Part shown: positions 49,001 through 54,000 of the stretch, one piece after another | Layout of the letters: every line of letters starts with the position of its first letter | How positions within the stretch are numbered: position 1 is the stretch's first letter | NCBI RefSeq assembly: GCF_019492055.1 | Contig: NZ_JAICBX010000005.1 | Location: forward strand, 425,405 to 489,404 | Reading direction: 5' to 3' | Source of the DNA: Flavimaribacter sediminis | GTDB lineage: Bacteria; Pseudomonadota; Alphaproteobacteria; Rhizobiales; Rhizobiaceae | DNA: 64,000 nucleotides | Position numbers and translations under genes: made by a program | Notes under the pieces: model-generated | Database searches by the model: none | The model's input: only the letters and a program-made list of their open reading frames with translations | Told to the model about the DNA's origin: nothing

Positions 49001-49622
49001 TCTGAACGATCATCGCCTGCAAGGCGGCAAGTTCCGCTTGAAACTCTTCCGATGTAAATGTTGTCTGGCTGACGATCAGGCTTATGGTGTCGCGTCCGTT
49101 TCCTCCATCGTACAAATCCAGATTGTCCGGATTGTCGGCCTCGACATGGATAATCGTATCATTGCCGTTGCCAGCCAGGACGATATCGTCACCAGCCCCC
49201 GCATTCACTGTGTCGCTACCGTTGCCAGCCAGGACGATATCGTCACCAGCCCCCGCATTCACTGTGTCGCTACCGTTGCCGCTCAGGACGATGTCGTCGC
49301 CGTCGCCCGCATCGACCGTGTCACTTCCGTTACCGCTGAGAACGATGTCGTTTCCATCACCGGCGTCGATCGTGTCAGCGCCATTTCCGCTTTCGACGAT
49401 GTCGTCACCGTCACCGGCATTCACCGTATCTCTGCCATTGCCACTGATGACAATGTCATTGCCATCACCGGCGTCGATCGTATCAGCGCCGTTACCACTC
49501 AGAACGATGTCGTTTCCATCACCCGAATTGACGCTGTCATCACCATTACCGGAAAGCACAATGTCATCTTTGTCTGTGCCTTCAGTATCGTCATTCCCAT
49601 TTGTACCAATCAGAACACCCAT
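31014..49622 (-). CDS. giant repeat adhesin (RTX-like / cadherin-like / Ig-like / beta-helix), about 6200 residues
   Basis: 6202 residues from the ATG at 49622; TTGGAG upstream is its ribosome-binding site and contains the TTG at 49634 that would otherwise be a start. No Sec signal peptide. Order: seven 18-residue RTX-like calcium-binding units (28-153); cadherin-like repeats (about 240-2210); one Ig-like unit; a CSLREA (TSLREAIALAN) plus right-handed beta-helix module; four Ig-like units (about 2720-3110); eight further CSLREA/beta-helix modules (to about 6080); and a VCBS-like end (DEGETVTLDYTVVIADELGQ). Very acidic with hardly any Cys, as in type I-secreted calcium-dependent adhesins. No ABC exporter genes lie in the window. 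The end abuts an integrase remnant, so a C-terminal secretion segment may have been lost. Confidence 0.9.
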   Translation of the reverse strand: MGVLIGTNGNDDTEGTDKDDIVLSGNGDDSVNSGDGNDIVLSGNGADTIDAGDGNDIVISGNGRDTVNAGDGDDIVESGNGADTIDAGDGNDIVLSGNGSDTVDAGDGDDIVLSGNGSDTVNAGAGDDIVLAGNGSDTVNAGAGDDIVLAGNGNDTIIHVEADNPDNLDLYDGGNGRDTISLIVSQTTFTSEEFQAELAALQAMIVQTGSASGGFASLGIELRSFEVIEVVVDDSGNQPPTVALENVTASLAEDTDTGTRIKVADIVISDDILGTNALSLSGLDAGLFEIVGTELYLKAGVSLDFESSPALNVSVLVDDATVGATPDDAATLLIAVTNINETPVATAVDLGAIDEDGSRIITAAELLAGASDVDSPSLGISDLSIQTGGGALVDNNDGTWTYTPDADDDSEVTFVFTASDGELTASSTASLDLTPVNDAPVATAVDLGAIDEDGSLVIAAAELLAGVSDIDGPATSITDLSIQTGGGSLVDNNDGTWTYTPDADDDSEVTFAFTASDGELTASSTASLDLTSVNDAPTVALDNVTASLAEDTDTGTRIKVADIVISDDTLGTNALSLSGADAGLFEIVGTELYLKAGVSLDFESSPALNVSVLVDDATVGATPDDAATLLIAVTNINETPVATAADLGAIDEDGSRLITAVELLAGVTDVDGPSLTISDLSIQTGGGSLVDNGDGSWTYTPAADDDTAVTFAYTASDGELTASSTASLDLTPVNDAPVATAVDLGAIDEDGSRLITAAELLAGVSDIDGPSLMITDLSIQTGGGALDDNNDGTWSYTPAADDDTAVTFAFTASDGGLSASSTASLDLTPVNDAPTVALDNVTASLAEDTDTGTRIKVADIVISDDTLGTNALSLSGADAGLFEIVGTELYLKAGVSLDFESSPALNVSVLVDDDTVGATPDDAATLLIAVTNINETPVATAVDLGAIDEDGSRIITAAELLAGASDVDSPSLTISDLSIQTGGGSLVDNGDDSWTYTPDADDDTAVTFAYTAFDGELIASSTASLDLTPVNDAPVATALDLGAIDEDGSRIITAAELLAGASDVDGPSLTISNLSIQTGGGSLVDNGDDSWTYTPAADDDSAVTFVFTASDGELTASSTASLDLTSVNDAPVATAVDLGAIDEDVSRLITAVELLAGVTDIDGPTLTIADLSIQTGGGSLVDNNDGTWTYTPAADDDTAVTFAFTASDGELTASSTASLDLTPVNDPPTVALDNVTASLAEDTDTGTRIKVADIVISDDTLGTNALSLSGADAGLFEIVGTELYLKAGVSLDFESSPALDVSVLVDDATVGATPDDAATLLIAVTNINETPVATAVDLGAIDEDGSRIITAAELLAGASDVDGPSLTISDLSIQTGGGSLVDNGDDSWTYTPDADDDSKVTFAYTASDGDLTASSTASLDLTPVNDAPVTTAVDLGAIDEDGSRLITAAELLAGVSDIDGPSLTISDLSIQTGGGSLVDNGDDSWTYTPDADDDSEVTFAYTASDGELTASSTALLDLTPVNDAPVATALDLGAIDEDGSRIITAAELLAGVTDVDGPSLMITGLSIQTGGGALVDNNDGTWTYTPAADDDTAVTFAFTASDGELTASSTASLDLTPVNDAPRVALDNVTASLAEDTDTGTRIKVADIVISDDTLGTNVLSLSGADAGVFEIDGTVLYLKAGVSLDFESNPSLDVNVLVDDATVGATPDDTATLSIAVTNINEAPVALAVDLGAIDEDGSRLITAAELLAGVSDIDGPSLMITDLSIQTGGGALVDNNDGTWTYTPAADDDTAVTFAYTASDGELSASSTASLDLTSVNDAPVATAVDLGAIDEDGSRTITAAELLAGVTDVDGPATSITDLSIQTGGGSLVDNNDGTWTYTPDADDDSAVTFGYTAFDGDLAATSTASLDLTPVNDTPTVAPVDLGAINEDGSRIITAAELLAGASDVDSPSLTISDLSIQTGGGSLVDNGDDSWTYTPAADDDREVTFAFTASDGDLASTSTASLDLTPVNDAPVATAVDLGAIDEDGSRLITAAELLAGVSDIDGPATSITDLSIQTGGGALVDNGDDSWTYTPDADDDSDVTFAYTAFDGELTAYSTASLDLTPVNDAPVATAVDLGAINEDGSRIITAAELLAGASDVDGPSLTISDLSIQTGGGALFDNGDDSWTYTPDADDDSEVTFAYTASDGELTASSTASLDLTPVNDAPTGSVSISGRVQEYQTLTADASDLADADGLGSLSYQWQRSTDGGVTFDNIAGATAGTYTLGDDDVDAQVRVITSYTDGQGTAESVASEATGEVVATSIIVTTTEDVVDANDGQTSLREAIALANSFSNRDADGDGSDHDTITFASDIGEAFENGGTIYLGDYGELLINSDITINGDVDGDGVADVTLDANTAEGAEDASSRIFSIQNTSVDLEGLVVTGGNANSSGGGVLLAGGRLDLLNTTVSNNTSNSDGGGLLISGGGVVTLNNVTLSNNVAGGSGGGFASLGSVAVLTDTTISGNSASTSGGGFVTQGGTETLTNTTISDNHAGNEGGGIASQAGRTTMTNTTLSGNGANSFGGGISLRGGEATLVNATLSGNSASTGGGLSKLGGSANLSNTLVLGNSGGETFGGYSDDGGNIVGGKDVEDVFAEIDLDTGGGLLADNGGPVKTIALKVDLTNPALDAAVSDGSFMIEATDARGESAFDQSDVDNGLGNADGRDIGAYELTRSVVNNAPTGEVLIVGTAEEDRVLNADASGLADANGLGTFSYQWQRSIDSGATFDDIAGATVQGYTLGDADVGALVQVVASYTDGQGTAESVASAATGPVANINDAPTGAVLITGTAEEDQVLTADASGLADADGLGTLSFQWRRSTDGGATFDDIAGATSADYTLGDADVGALVQVAASYTDGQGTAESVTSAVVNVKAPPTGSVLISGTAEEDQMLTVDASALADANGLGTLSYHWQRSIDGGSTFDDIAGATAETYTLGDDDVGALVQVVVSYTDGQGTAESVTSAPTGAVANVNDTPTGSVLISGTVEEEQVLTADASGLADADGLGLLSYQWQRSTDGGATFDDIAGATAESYTLANDDVGAVVQVVVSYTDGRGTTESVASDPTAEVVEPSETPSLIVTTAEDVVDANDGVTSLREALAYANATDDADGDGFGNDKITFDESVFGDDATIYLGANYQLIITSDVTIDGDIDGDGRADVTLNANSGAGQDDAVTRVMMVSGGTSHLEGLIFTGGNDLDGAGVRVSGGAAVVLENSILTGNASYLTGGGLYIQSGSMATLTNSTVSGNNANYGGGITNRGTVELNSTTVSGNNAAYGGGIYNQGTATLVNSTIADNEADLGGGLSNYSEATLINATFSGNVAENGGGIRAANGSLALTNSLVLGNSGGEVTGGYTSGGGNLVGDGAVAAEDVFENTHSNTAGTVAGVLADNGGLVETIALKSVADNPALDRGGSVAETTDANGNSRDVDLYDAYGADIDNGGTVDAGAVELAAVPETASLVVDTTQDIVDAYDGLTSLREALAYANSVDDADGIDGTNDTITFAAGVGDAFENGGIIVLGGSQFAITSDVTILGDVDGDGKADITLDGNNASRVLSVGNGTSVLTSLNITGGNAGRGGGISVAPSGDLTVTNSTIFDNYASIDGGGVWNDGSISLLNTTLSGNTAADFGGGLYSGGSADLTNVTLAGNAASDGGGGIVNVHGNVSLVNTTVTGNTATDGGGILSDIAISHHITGSTTLTNSLVLGNSGDEVSGVYTGNGNLVGGADIATVFAEVDLDNGGGLLADNGGPVETVALNERSDNPALDFGNPVSESTDANGNVREVDIPGVDNGGAVDAGAVEVQPEMYSLVVTTTQDVVDADDGLTSLREALAIANADYDASREDNAVYTITFAGGSGEAFENDATISLGVDGQLQIASNVMILGDVDDDGESDVTLDASGASRVLIVSNGSSTIDGITVTGGNAGQGGGVRINSNATLTLTDSVIADNTATANGGGLWNAGSLTLAGTTVSGNTAEKGGGLWNNAGALTLTGATVSDNSASKGGGIYDFQGVTELTNTTLYGNVATGSSAAGYGGGLVAQLATVNLTNTTVTGNTAVNGGGLYNLSSTMTLTNTLVLGNSGGETSDVHPYVDGGGNFVGDGSVDANDVFAETQNLSDGTEAGVLADNGGPVETVALKLTADNPALDRGDVIVESTDANGNARAHDIPGLDNGGALDAGAVEVQSDEIEASTLIVNTTADVVDATDGVTSLREAIAFANNMDDADGVDGSNDTITFDSSVFGNGAAIYLEYGQLRIMSDITIDGDVDGDGKADVTVDGNSNSRVFFFGGEGVSTIQSLIVSGGNSGDAGGGIRVDYDTTLEIADSAISDNVVSYVGGGVVNYGILSLTNTTVSGNSASSGGGIANSGELILTNTTVVENTANVGGGLNTIESATLVNTTISGNTADIRGGGINNESIFDSTAFLGLENTIVLGNSGGEVSGGYSDDGGNLIGDGIIDANDVFATTQNLPDGTVAGVVADNGGSVETIALKPDLDNPALDRGDAISESTDANGNQREFDVLTVDNGGTVDAGAVELQSDEIEPFSLVVTTTEDVVDATDGVTSLREALAFANTTDDADGDDGSNDTITFDEVIFSGGETINLAGQLVLSSDVTIDGDADGDGASDVTVDAGGNSRVFLVNGGGASTLDSLVITGGQAIFGGGVRIEGNTSLSIVNSRISGNDSSNKGGGVHVNEDATLSMIASTVAGNYAKNDGGGIWSAGEVSLTNSTLSDNTANRDGGGLYNAGLFYDGYSFSGFIYAGSATLTNTTISGNVANRDGGGISSYIDLALINTTVSGNAAGGQGGGIINHFIFAADLTNSIVLGNRGGETSGGFFNNGGSSLIGGGASTAETVFADTYILSDGTVAGVLADNGGPVETIALKQDLSNPALDRGDPISETSDAAGGIREVDILDVDNGGTVDAGAVELQYEERSLVVTTTEDVVDRIDGLTSLREAIDFANSVDDADGDGSSNDTISFDEDVFGAGDTIYTGGGNQLIITSDVTINGDADGDGEADVTINANSDEGLDDATNRVVIIREGTSVFENLVITGGNANLSGAGIRVDSGASLAISDSTVTGNHAKGNGGGISNLGTITLTNTTISGNSSDSNGGGIDSQGTATLVNVTLSGNTAAGNGGGGSFEGNRPATLVNTTVSGNSATDGGGIHTNSVLSILTLTNTLVLGNGGGEVSGSYSGSGNLVGDGTIYASDVFADIDPLSGGGLLADNGGPVETIALLEHPSNPAIDTGSAVSENADANGNPRDVDIPSVDNGGTVDAGAVELSLQNWDVPSLVVTTTDDVVDALDGLISLREALAFADAVDDADGDGFSNDTISFDADVFAEGATIYIGGNDQLVIASDVTIDGDVDGDGESEVTISANSGEGLDDATNRVLIAEAGASTLESLVVTGGNTAASGGGIRIDTGARLAIVNSTVAGNDATGNGGGISNAGKITLTNTTISGNSSHSDGGGIDSPGTATLVNVTLSGNTATGNGGGGSFEGNRPATLVNTTVTGNSATYGGGVHTNSVLSILTLTNTLVLGNSGGEVNGSYSGNGNLVGDATTDAADVFAGTLVLSDGAVAGVLADNGGPVQTVALRTVGYNPALDIGNAVSETTDANGNPRDIDLPGADNGGTVDAGAVEVQEAFIETPSLLVTTTDDVVDPLDGLTSLREALAFANAVDDADGDGESNDTIAFASGIGEAFENGGTIILEGKELELTSDITLTGDLDGDGAEDVTLDANAESRVLFVSDGSAILDGLIITGGSASVGGGIGVAFGGSLALSDSTIIGNAGGGLVNSGTATLTHTTISNNTATNDGGGVANVGGHLSLVASTVSGNSTSANGGGIWNGAIIRGLEPAIAGEAILIDTTIYGNSATNGGGVYTGFYGQTELTNATISGNSASVESGGIFTNRFGALDLANSILLGNSAPENSEISIDAANVDATKFFGLNIVGAGSDTDASDQVINADPTDIFAETVVLTDGTVAGKLADNGGPVETIALKLNAANSAIDAAITENGGAIDPTDARGEDAYDAPVIDNGSGNTIGRDLGAYELLNDEPVITLLSDTRIQFIDTDVDDSHSASVALVAVTGNENVLGGADTFDFLTLDPVDQVADTVDWVFDLPQPVADNIAAGLDEGETVTLDYTVVIADELGQTDETVLSFRLDDEGMLV
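31380..40274 (-). repeat. eight consecutive CSLREA/beta-helix modules in the adhesin
   Basis: Each module of about 330-400 residues opens with SLxVTTTxDVVDxxDGxTSL-REAxAxAN, continues with a DGDGxADVT segment, then repeated short helix turns (TVSGNxAxxxGGGI, TLTNTTISGN) and closes with LADNGGPVETIALK and DxGAVEL. A ninth module lies separately at about 41475-42714. The turns resemble polymorphic outer-membrane-protein repeats and should form parallel beta-helices. Confidence 0.85.
40275..41474 (-). repeat. four tandem Ig-like units in the adhesin
   Basis: Four units of about 97 residues, each starting PTGxVLIxGTAEEDQxL and containing LSYQWQRSxDGG and YTLGDxDVGALVQV. A fifth related unit lies alone at about 42715-42995. 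They separate the first beta-helix module from the other eight. Confidence 0.85.
42995..48905 (-). repeat. array of 20 cadherin-like repeats in the adhesin
   Basis: Fifteen copies of a unit of about 97 residues (VATAVDLGAIDEDGSRIITA to SSTASLDLTPVNDAP) interspersed with five copies of a unit of about 103 residues (TVALDNVTASLAEDTDTGTR to LLIAVTNINETP). Units are very similar in DNA as well as protein, so they expanded recently or are homogenised. They probably form a calcium-stiffened stalk. Confidence 0.9.
49164..49541 (-). repeat. seven 54-bp RTX-like units at the adhesin N-terminus
   Basis: 18-residue units of pattern SDTVNAGAGDDIVLAGNG, each holding two GxGxD-type calcium-binding nonapeptides. 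The two adjacent units near 49164-49271 appear identical in DNA. Being at the N-terminus is unusual, since RTX blocks normally precede a C-terminal secretion signal. Confidence 0.85.
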
Positions 49623-50025
49623 AGTAATCTCCAAGGTGACAGGTATTTACAGGGAATATTGAATTGAAAATCCGGTTGTCCTAAAATTTCTGCATCGTAA
49701 AACAGGCAAATACTCAAAATATAATCATTAAAAATTCCAAATCTGTTTGTATTTTCCAATTTCCTGGTCGTTAGTCGAAGAATATAGATATCCCCTACCT
49801 TGAAAGATTAGTGTGTGTTGTATTTGATAGTCCATGGACGGCGCTATCATTAATATTGGAACTATCTATCAAGCTGACTTATGGATAAAAAACTTCAAGT
49901 TTTATTATAATGTTGAAAAATTATTATGTTATTAGAATAGGTAATTTATTTGTTGCTATAACTGCTATGCCTTTGCTTCGTTTCGTAAAACTTACTAACA
50001 TCATTCGAATTCAGGAGTACCATTC
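49623..50025. other. AT-rich divergent intergenic region
   Basis: 403 bp between the adhesin and sulfotransferase starts, conspicuously AT-rich against its GC-rich neighbours. It must hold both promoters. A perfect dyad AAAACTT-c-AAGTTTT lies at 49889-49903. I could not assign -35/-10 boxes with confidence, and no gene was seen. High AT content suggests a target for H-NS-like (MucR/Ros-type) silencing, an inference only. Confidence 0.5.
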
Positions 50026-50925
50026 ATGACAAAGTTCCATTTCGTTTCTGGGCTTCCCCGCTCCGGGTCCACACTGCTGGCCGCCATCCTCCGCCAGAAT
50101 CCGCGTTTTCATGCCAGCATGTCGAGCCCTGTCGCATCGCTGTTTGAAGGTATTATCGCCCAGGTTTCCGCCGGCAGCGAACTTTCGACCATGGTGACGC
50201 CGGAACAGCGCGCCGCCATTCTCAAAGGGCTTTTCGAAAGCTATTACGGTGATTTGGATCAAGACATCATTTTCGATACGAACCGCGCGTGGACCGCACA
50301 GCTACCGGCGCTGATGCATCTCTTTCCCGATGCGCGGCTGATCTGCACGGTCCGTGATGTCGCTTGGGTACTCGACAGCCTCGAGCGCCAATACCGCTCA
50401 AATGCTTTTGAAAACACCAGGCTTTTCAACACGCCGATGGAACGAGCGACGGTCTATACCCGTGTCGACGCCCTGGCTTCCTCGAACCGGCTCGTCGGTT
50501 TTTCCTACCAGGCGCTTCGTGAAGCGTGTTGGAGCGAGTTCGCCGATCGGCTAGTCATGGTTGACTACGACCTGTTGTCGGCAGCACCAAGCCAGGTCAT
50601 GCGCCTGCTCTATCAGTTTCTCGATGAACCCGAATTCGCCCACGATTTCAACAATGTCGAGTACGATGCGCCCGAGTTCGACGTACAACTGGGTTTGTCC
50701 GGCCTGCATCGCGTGCGTCGCAAAGTCGAACCACGACGTCGTCGTACGATCCTGCCACCCGACCTGTTCGAACGTTACGCCAATATGTCATTTTGGCGCG
50801 ACCTGAAGAATTCCAGCGCTTTTCGCATCACGACACAACCTCAGGATGCTGCATCCGATGACGAAAGCAGCGACGTCGCGAAGGAAGGTTGCGACGATGA
50901 AGAAGTCGAAGCGAACGACGTCTAG
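50026..50925 (+). CDS. PAPS-dependent sulfotransferase-like protein
   Basis: 299 residues; AGGAG at 50013-50017 precedes the ATG. The 5'-phosphosulfate-binding loop is clear at residues 4-17 (FVSGLPRSGSTLLA), and the 3'-phosphate region fits LICTVRDVAWVLDSLERQY. About 250 residues form the catalytic fold, followed by an acidic tail (DDESSDVAKEGCDDEEVEAN). No signal peptide, so it is cytoplasmic. It is divergent from the giant adhesin and convergent with the autotransporter array, so it might sulfate a surface polymer or protein, but the acceptor is unknown. After its TAG stop the same frame stays open for 33 more codons. Confidence 0.85.
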   Translation: MTKFHFVSGLPRSGSTLLAAILRQNPRFHASMSSPVASLFEGIIAQVSAGSELSTMVTPEQRAAILKGLFESYYGDLDQDIIFDTNRAWTAQLPALMHLFPDARLICTVRDVAWVLDSLERQYRSNAFENTRLFNTPMERATVYTRVDALASSNRLVGFSYQALREACWSEFADRLVMVDYDLLSAAPSQVMRLLYQFLDEPEFAHDFNNVEYDAPEFDVQLGLSGLHRVRRKVEPRRRRTILPPDLFERYANMSFWRDLKNSSAFRITTQPQDAASDDESSDVAKEGCDDEEVEANDV

Positions 50926-51031
50926 GCGACGCGAGATTTCGCAGCCGAAGACGTAGAAGCGGCAAATCGCGATAGCGACACCAGAATGGCGCGTACGACG
51001 GGCAAGAAGGGTCGCCGTCGAAAATAACTTT

Positions 51032-54000
51032 TCAGAACCTGACCGCGAGCTTTGCCGCCCCCCCGTAGCTTGTGATGCTGTCGGAGAACTGACCGAAGCC
51101 TTCGGCCGACAGCGCCAGCCTGTCGGTCGCCAGAACCTCGAAGCCCGCCGTCACGTCGAAATACGTTTTGTCGAACTCGCTGCCGATCGTGAACGGCGCA
51201 ATGCCCGAAGGCGTGTCCGAGAAGGAGGCCGTCGTCGAAGGCGCTGCATCGCCCAGAAACTGCGTCAGACCGACGGAAACGCTCGGTCGGAACAGAACCC
51301 CGTTTGCAGCCGCAATCTCCCCCCCGATCTCGATCGAAGGCTGGATGCTGTAGTAGGTCTGCGCATTGTCGTTGATCGTCAGGCTTGCCCCGCCGGCGCC
51401 TGACTCTGTGAACCCGTTCATGTTCACATGGTCGAAACCGATGTCGACACGCGGCTTCAGATACCAGTCGCCGCGCACGAAGGCGTGCGAGGCGCTGATC
51501 TGGCCGGAGAACGTCCACAGCGTCTCGTTGCCCTGGGCAAAGTCGGAGGAATAGAGATACCGGGTGATGTCGAAGTCGCCATAGCCGCCCGTCAGCGAGG
51601 CCGACAGGAGCGTGTTGCCCATCGTGTGCTTGGCCACGACACCGCCCTGGTAGTAATGGCCGTCGCTGTCGGCAATGTCGTCCACCGAGAGTGACTGCGT
51701 TCCGATGCTGAAGCCGGTTCCAATGAACCAGTCGTCCTGGAGGGCGAACTGGCCGCCGCCCTCGAACTGCCAGGCGGTCTGTGTGAACGGCCGGTTGGCC
51801 GAACTCGACGACCGCTCCATACCAGAGCCGCCGGCCCGCATCCAGGCGCACTGGTCCTCGTCGATGAAGCGGTAGACCCCGTCCCGCACGCTGCAGCTCA
51901 GCAGCGCGTCGGAGAAGCGCTGGGCCGAGAACAGCGAGGTCAGCTGGATGTCGGACGCGATCTGCGAGGCGAAGGTGTCGAGCGCGTCGATATAGTCGTC
52001 TTCGTCGACGATTTTGAGCAGGGTTGTCAGCTCTTCGCCAAGCCCGCCCTCGCCGCTTTCCAGAACCTGCTGCAGATGGCCGGCAACCGAAGACTGGTTG
52101 TTGCTCGCCGAACCCAGAAGAACGGAGTCTGTCATATCTACCGACCAGTCGAGCCAGACATAATAACCGTTGTTGTGATCGAGCGAAAAATCCATTGCCG
52201 CCGTATCGCCAACCGTCAGACCAGAGTCTTCCATGAGGCCAACATCGGATTGCACAATCAGCGCGCTACCGCTGGACGAGGGCGATGAAACCACATTGAC
52301 GCTAACGGCGCCGTCTAGTAGAGCGTTCGTCGTCTTCAACACCAACCGATCAGCCGATTTGCCGTTCAAATCGACCATATAGGTCCCGTCGCTGCCTTGG
52401 GTGAAAACACCCGTTATTGTGGTTTCCTGCACCGAACCAAAACCGCCCGGGGATAGGGCCCCATTATTAACGAGCGAGCCGTCCGAGCCGACATCAAAGG
52501 TCGAGCCGACCTCAAGAATGCCTCCAATGCTGTTTGTAAAAGAATTGGTGTGACCGGTTGCGAAATCGACAGCGCCGCTGAATATTCCGTTGTTGACTAC
52601 AGATAGAGCGGCGCCGGAGGCCTTGAGCGCGTAGATCGAAGAATTCGCCAAATCGTCGGTGATGATCACGCCGTCATTGGTCAAAGTATTGTTGCTCCCA
52701 CTTACTATGCTAATCGCAGCGGTTGCATCATCTAAGGCGGAGATAATGGTGTCGGAGTCAACCGTGATATCGATCACTCCATTACCAGATCCTCCAGTGC
52801 TCTTGGCGTAAAGGCCGACGGCATTGCTACCTGTCACGGTGACATCAGCGCCAACCGTCAGTGTCACGCTACCAGCCGTATTTCCCCTGTCGCCGCTGCC
52901 CGCGCTACCGGCGTTGCTAACCGCCGCAATGCCATAGGCGTCATCGCCCATCACCTCGATCTTGCCACCGCCGATATCAAGGGTGATCCAATCTGCATTG
53001 CCACCAGAGCCGCCAGAGCTGGAATCGCCGCCAGCGCCGCCTTGGCTAAACGCAAATATTCCGTGGGAGCCTTCGCCGGAAGTCGTCACGGTAGCCGAGG
53101 TAATCGACACATCTATCGTGCCGGCGGCGCCGCCGACCCCGTCGTTGGCCGCCCCTGTCCCGCCGTCGCCGCCAAGGCTGGCTAGATATATGCCATAGTT
53201 ATTGACGCCCGAGGTCGTCGCATCGACCGTCGTCAACCTGCCGGTAACCTTATCTCCATCTCCACCGGCCCCGCCGACGCCGTCACCATAATCTCCGCCT
53301 GATCCTCCGTCGCCGCCGTCGCCGCCCTGGCTAAGCAGGGAGAGTGCGCCCATAGAACCGCCGGTCCCACTCATCATAACCGAGATTGAGGAAGTTGAAT
53401 CCATCAGGGCGGAAACTGCCCCGGCATCACCGCCGAACCCACCATTGGCTCCAGTGTCAGGGACGCTTATCCAATCACCATCTTTAGATCCCTCACTCCC
53501 GCCATCCCCCCCCATAGAAGAGACAAAAATTCCGATGGCTGCGTCAGCAGATAAGGAGACAGAGAGCTTAGAACCTGTCAAATTTATCTCGGAGGACGAA
53601 CTGCCGCCACCGTCACCTCCGTTACCCCAACCAGGATGTTTGCCATAATCATTGCTATATGAATCGTTTCCATTGCCGCCATCACCTCCAGTACCGGAAA
53701 CGTGAACGCCATGGATAGCTTCTGCGTTGTCGTCCGTAATCAAAACAGTAGCATTTGTAATTTGGAACGTAGCGAACGAGGCATCACCGCCGGCGCCTCC
53801 CTCGCCGTAACCATTCGCGGGTGAGTTTCTCACTTTGTTCAACTCATCCACGGCCTTTGCCAACCCTCCTTTACCGCCGTCACCACCCATGCTGAGTACT
53901 TCGATGCCTGCGCCACTGAAATTCGTGACCGAAATATCAGTATCGATCACGGTCACCGATGCATTTCGAGCTAGACCGCCAACGCCACCTGCGCCTGAAT

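Noticed and set aside
49164..49541. CRISPR-like regular repeats
   Set aside because: The 54-bp units are in-frame 18-residue calcium-binding repeats without spacers.
50922..51851. Alternative-frame open frame of 309 codons over the barrel of autotransporter 1
   Set aside because: It overlaps the beta-barrel in another frame with Arg-rich composition; the barrel frame is conserved in four copies.
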